Shown one piece after another: positions 61,606-64,000 of a stretch of 64,000 nt of DNA. Below the pieces are notes generated by a model. The model saw only the letters and a program-made list of their open reading frames with translations, did no database searches and was not told the origin of the DNA. Made by a program: the position numbers and the translations under genes. Source of the DNA: Flavobacterium aquariorum (lineage in GTDB: Bacteria; Bacteroidota; Bacteroidia; Flavobacteriales; Flavobacteriaceae); contig NZ_QKXH01000003.1 in NCBI RefSeq assembly GCF_003254745.1, forward strand, positions 248,001 to 312,000, in the 5' to 3' direction. The stretch's first letter is position 1. Each line of letters begins with the position of its first letter.

Positions 61606-63513
61606 ATGAAAAAATATATCATTTTAATTTGTTTACTTTTTATTGGCATTAATTCATTTTCACAAAAAAGTCAGGAACAGAAAATTGACTCTTTAAAAAC
61701 AGTAATAAGTCACACAACGGTAGATACCATTAAGATAAAAGCGCTTAGCGATTTATCTGCTTTATTGTATTATAGCGACTCTCAAAAAAGTCTATATTAT
61801 TCTAACTCTGCATATGCTCTTTCAAAAAAAAACAACTACAAAAAAGGAATAGCTCTTTCATACAATAATTTTGGAGTTTATTACAGGATAAGAGCTGATT
61901 TTCCAAAAGCGCTAGATTATAATTATAAATCGCTTCACTTATTTGAAATTCTAAACGACAAAAATGGCATTGCCAAAGCAAATAATGGCCTTGGCACTAT
62001 CTACGTGGAATTTAAAAATTATAAACAGGCGCTAACTTGTTATAAAAAAGCATTGAAAGAAAGTCAAGAAATAAAGGATCGAAAATCAATTGCCACATAT
62101 TTAAATAACATTGGGGATGTCTATTTAAGAATGAAAGAGTATCAGAAAGCATTAAGCTATTTTGATAAAGCAATTAAAATGAACGCTTATGAAAAAAGCA
62201 GTTATGAGTCTGGGCTAAACTATACCAATATTGGCATTACTTTAAACTTTCTTAAACAATATAAGAAATCTATTGAAGCAACTAACAAATCTATTTCAAT
62301 TTACAATAATGACCTAAGCCTATTCAATGCCTTCAACAAATTAGAATTAGGTAAATCTTATTATTATCTTGCTTTAGAAGAAAAAAACAAAACAAATCAA
62401 TTCCAACTTTTACAAAAATCTTTGGATTACATCAAAGAGTCTTTGAAAATTTTTAAAAGAGAAAAATCATTAATAGACATTAGAGATTCCTATTCTTATT
62501 TATCTAACATTTATAAAACTCAAAACAAACCAGAACTGGCACTTATGTTTTTTGAAAAAAGTTCAAATCTAAACGATTCCATTTTTTCAAATGAGAACAA
62601 AATACAAATAGAATTTCTAAAATCACAGAGAGAAATCGACCTGAAGGATAAAAAAATTGAAATTCAAAATCTTAAAATTAAAAATGAGGCTCGCAAAGTA
62701 TATTTATTATACACCATAACCATTGCGGTTATAATTCTTTTAACCTTGTTTTTTTGGTTATACTTATCAAAAAGAAAAACGAACTTACAATTAAAAGAAA
62801 AGAACAAAGTAATATCCAACATCAACAAACAAAAAGATAAATTCTTTTCCATAATCGCACATGACCTAAGAGGTCCTTTCACTGGTTTTCTGGGATTAAC
62901 AGAACTATTGGCGCAAGATATTGACAATATGGACAAAGAAGAAATCCAGTTTGCAGCAATAAATATGAGAAGCTCTGCTGTCAATTTAAATCGTTTATTG
63001 GAGAACTTACTAGAATGGTCGAGGATGGAACAAGGTTTAATTCCTTTTTCTCCTCAAAAGAGCAAATTTCTTCCTTTAGTAAAGGAAAGCGTTAACACCC
63101 TACAAGACGAAGCAAATAAAAAAAGAATCAAAATTCAAATAAAAATACCCGAAGACTTAACCATCTATGCTGATTATCACATTCTGCAATCTGTTATTCG
63201 AAACCTACTATCCAATGCAGTGAAGTTTACACCACGAAATGGAAGCATAAAAATAGAGGCTCATGATGATTCGAAAAGTACTGTCGTTTCAATATCTGAT
63301 ACTGGTATTGGAATGGATGCCAAAATACTTCAGAATTTATTCCAACTTGAAGTTAAAACCAATAGAAATGGAACTGAAAATGAACCCAGTATCGGGTTAG
63401 GATTGATATTGTGCAAAGAATTTGTGGAGAAACATAATGGAAAAATTTGGGTAGAAAGTGAAGTAAATATAGGCACTACTTTTTATTTTAATTTTCCTCA
63501 TACCATTTCATAA
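61606..63513 (+). CDS. TPR sensor histidine kinase, paralog
   Basis: A 635-residue sensor kinase with signal MKKYIILICLLFIGINSFSQ, a single TPR module (about residues 30-330, shorter than the previous gene by one whole module), a coiled coil, a membrane helix at about 365-387 and a HisKA/HATPase core: His419 (FSIIAHDLRGPF), Asn537 (RNLLSNAVKF), ISDTGIGM and GLGLILCKEF. The kinase core is almost residue-for-residue the same as in the preceding protein, but codons differ, pointing to an old duplication under strong selection. It starts 21 bp after its neighbour, so these are probably one transcript. No response regulator is fused or adjacent within the window. Confidence 0.9.
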   Translation: MKKYIILICLLFIGINSFSQKSQEQKIDSLKTVISHTTVDTIKIKALSDLSALLYYSDSQKSLYYSNSAYALSKKNNYKKGIALSYNNFGVYYRIRADFPKALDYNYKSLHLFEILNDKNGIAKANNGLGTIYVEFKNYKQALTCYKKALKESQEIKDRKSIATYLNNIGDVYLRMKEYQKALSYFDKAIKMNAYEKSSYESGLNYTNIGITLNFLKQYKKSIEATNKSISIYNNDLSLFNAFNKLELGKSYYYLALEEKNKTNQFQLLQKSLDYIKESLKIFKREKSLIDIRDSYSYLSNIYKTQNKPELALMFFEKSSNLNDSIFSNENKIQIEFLKSQREIDLKDKKIEIQNLKIKNEARKVYLLYTITIAVIILLTLFFWLYLSKRKTNLQLKEKNKVISNINKQKDKFFSIIAHDLRGPFTGFLGLTELLAQDIDNMDKEEIQFAAINMRSSAVNLNRLLENLLEWSRMEQGLIPFSPQKSKFLPLVKESVNTLQDEANKKRIKIQIKIPEDLTIYADYHILQSVIRNLLSNAVKFTPRNGSIKIEAHDDSKSTVVSISDTGIGMDAKILQNLFQLEVKTNRNGTENEPSIGLGLILCKEFVEKHNGKIWVESEVNIGTTFYFNFPHTIS

Positions 63514-63520
63514 ATTAGTG

Positions 63521-63528
63521 TATTTTTG
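63521..63528 (+). promoter_or_regulatory. -7 box TATTTTTG before the third kinase-like gene
   Basis: TAnnTTTG match 18 bp before the ATG at 63547, suggesting the third paralog can be transcribed separately. No -33 TTG at proper spacing. Confidence 0.35.
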
Positions 63529-63546
63529 AAAAAAATACCGCACTAA

Positions 63547-64000
63547 ATGATTCAAAAAACTACTCAATTATTACTTTTTTTTATCTTTTCAATAGTTCCA
63601 ACACAAGCACAAAATCCTATTTATAAAACCATTGATTCGTTAAAAATAGCATTAAAACAAACAAAAGAAGACTCGGACAAAACAGTTTTATTAACAAAAC
63701 TCTCCTCCTATTCAGAATACATTGGACCCGATGAAGCAATAAAACATGCAAAAAAAGCACTTTTTTATGCTCAAAAAAAACATAACGAACATCAGATTGG
63801 CGATACCTATGCCAATTTGGGAACCGCATATGAGATAAAATCAGACTATGCTCATGCTTTAAAAAACCTTTATAAAGCACTCGCAATTTATGAAAATTTA
63901 AATGATGTTAAAAGTCTAACTACTGTTTACAATAACATAGGACTAATTTACATTGACCTCAAAAATTATAAGCAAGGGCTTATTTTTTATAACAAAGCAC
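63547..64000 (+). CDS. Third TPR protein of the cluster, probably another sensor kinase (3' end outside window)
   Basis: An open frame runs from ATG 63547 to the right edge without a stop (151 full codons). It opens with a signal peptide (MIQKTTQLLLFFIFSIVPTQAQ), then the same kind of start as the two kinases (a DSLKIALKQTKEDSDKTVLL helix), then TPR units such as GDTYANLGTAYEIKSDYAHALKNLYKALAIYENL and TTVYNNIGLIYIDLKNYKQGLIFYNKA. By context it is likely a third TPR histidine kinase, but the catalytic part is not visible. The gap to the second kinase is 33 bp and contains a -7 box. Confidence 0.75.
   Translation, partial: MIQKTTQLLLFFIFSIVPTQAQNPIYKTIDSLKIALKQTKEDSDKTVLLTKLSSYSEYIGPDEAIKHAKKALFYAQKKHNEHQIGDTYANLGTAYEIKSDYAHALKNLYKALAIYENLNDVKSLTTVYNNIGLIYIDLKNYKQGLIFYNKA

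Overview
The window looks like a chromosomal segment of a Flavobacterium-type Bacteroidetes. This rests on very AT-rich intergenic DNA, -7 promoter boxes of the form TAnnTTTG (three with a TTG 19-20 nt upstream), almost no Shine-Dalgarno sequences, a GldI-like gliding lipoprotein, a subtilase ending in a type IX secretion (T9SS) sorting tail, a PafA-type phosphatase, and a TonB receptor/DUF4249 lipoprotein pair. I saw no rRNA, tRNA, CRISPR array, prophage or intact insertion sequence, and no clear pseudogene. Most of the window is ordinary core genome.

Layout. 1-3914: end of an MFS transporter, a 19-bp perfect inverted repeat, then a TonB-dependent receptor with its DUF4249 lipoprotein. 3915-4226: repeat-like intergenic DNA. 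4227-9266: thiN, rlmF, an alpha/beta-hydrolase lipoprotein and uvrB. 9263-17901: TerB-like protein, secreted esterase, TlpA-like thioredoxin, DUF1456, NAD(P)-binding protein, large MscS channel and SelO. 18094-27221: sucC, gltB-gltD and lysA (TCA cycle, ammonium assimilation, lysine/peptidoglycan precursor). 27281-37625: diheme cytochrome c, PafA phosphatase, methyltransferase, then a minus-strand mnmA-subtilase-nitronate monooxygenase run, a MORN-type protein and a two-domain fasciclin lipoprotein. 37715-47867 (minus): yidC, pyrG, DUF3820, OsmC, two four-LysM envelope proteins and guaA. 48072-52607: DUF3179 membrane protein, small exported proteins, RidA and a CLC channel of fluoride-type appearance. 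52675-57906: nrnA, gldI, two cyclophilin-FKBP fusion isomerases and an acyltransferase. 58020-64000: a small unknown protein, then three tandem TPR sensor histidine kinases, the last cut by the window edge.

How genes work together. gltB/gltD form glutamate synthase. nrnA-gldI-PPIase are almost contiguous and suggest an envelope protein-folding operon, plausibly serving gliding/T9SS cargo. The two LysM proteins downstream of guaA share four N-terminal LysM motifs but end in different modules (a type-1 periplasmic-binding fold versus coiled coil plus SPOR-like), as if making a cell-wall sensing or scaffolding pair. The kinases share nearly the same catalytic core but have different periplasmic TPR modules, and the first contains a complete internal duplication of its sensor.

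The least routine signals are the duplicated TPR sensor and kinase tandem, the LysM twin pair, the tandem dual immunophilins beside GldI, and several foldback/repeat-like intergenic elements. None can be shown from sequence alone to be a new system.
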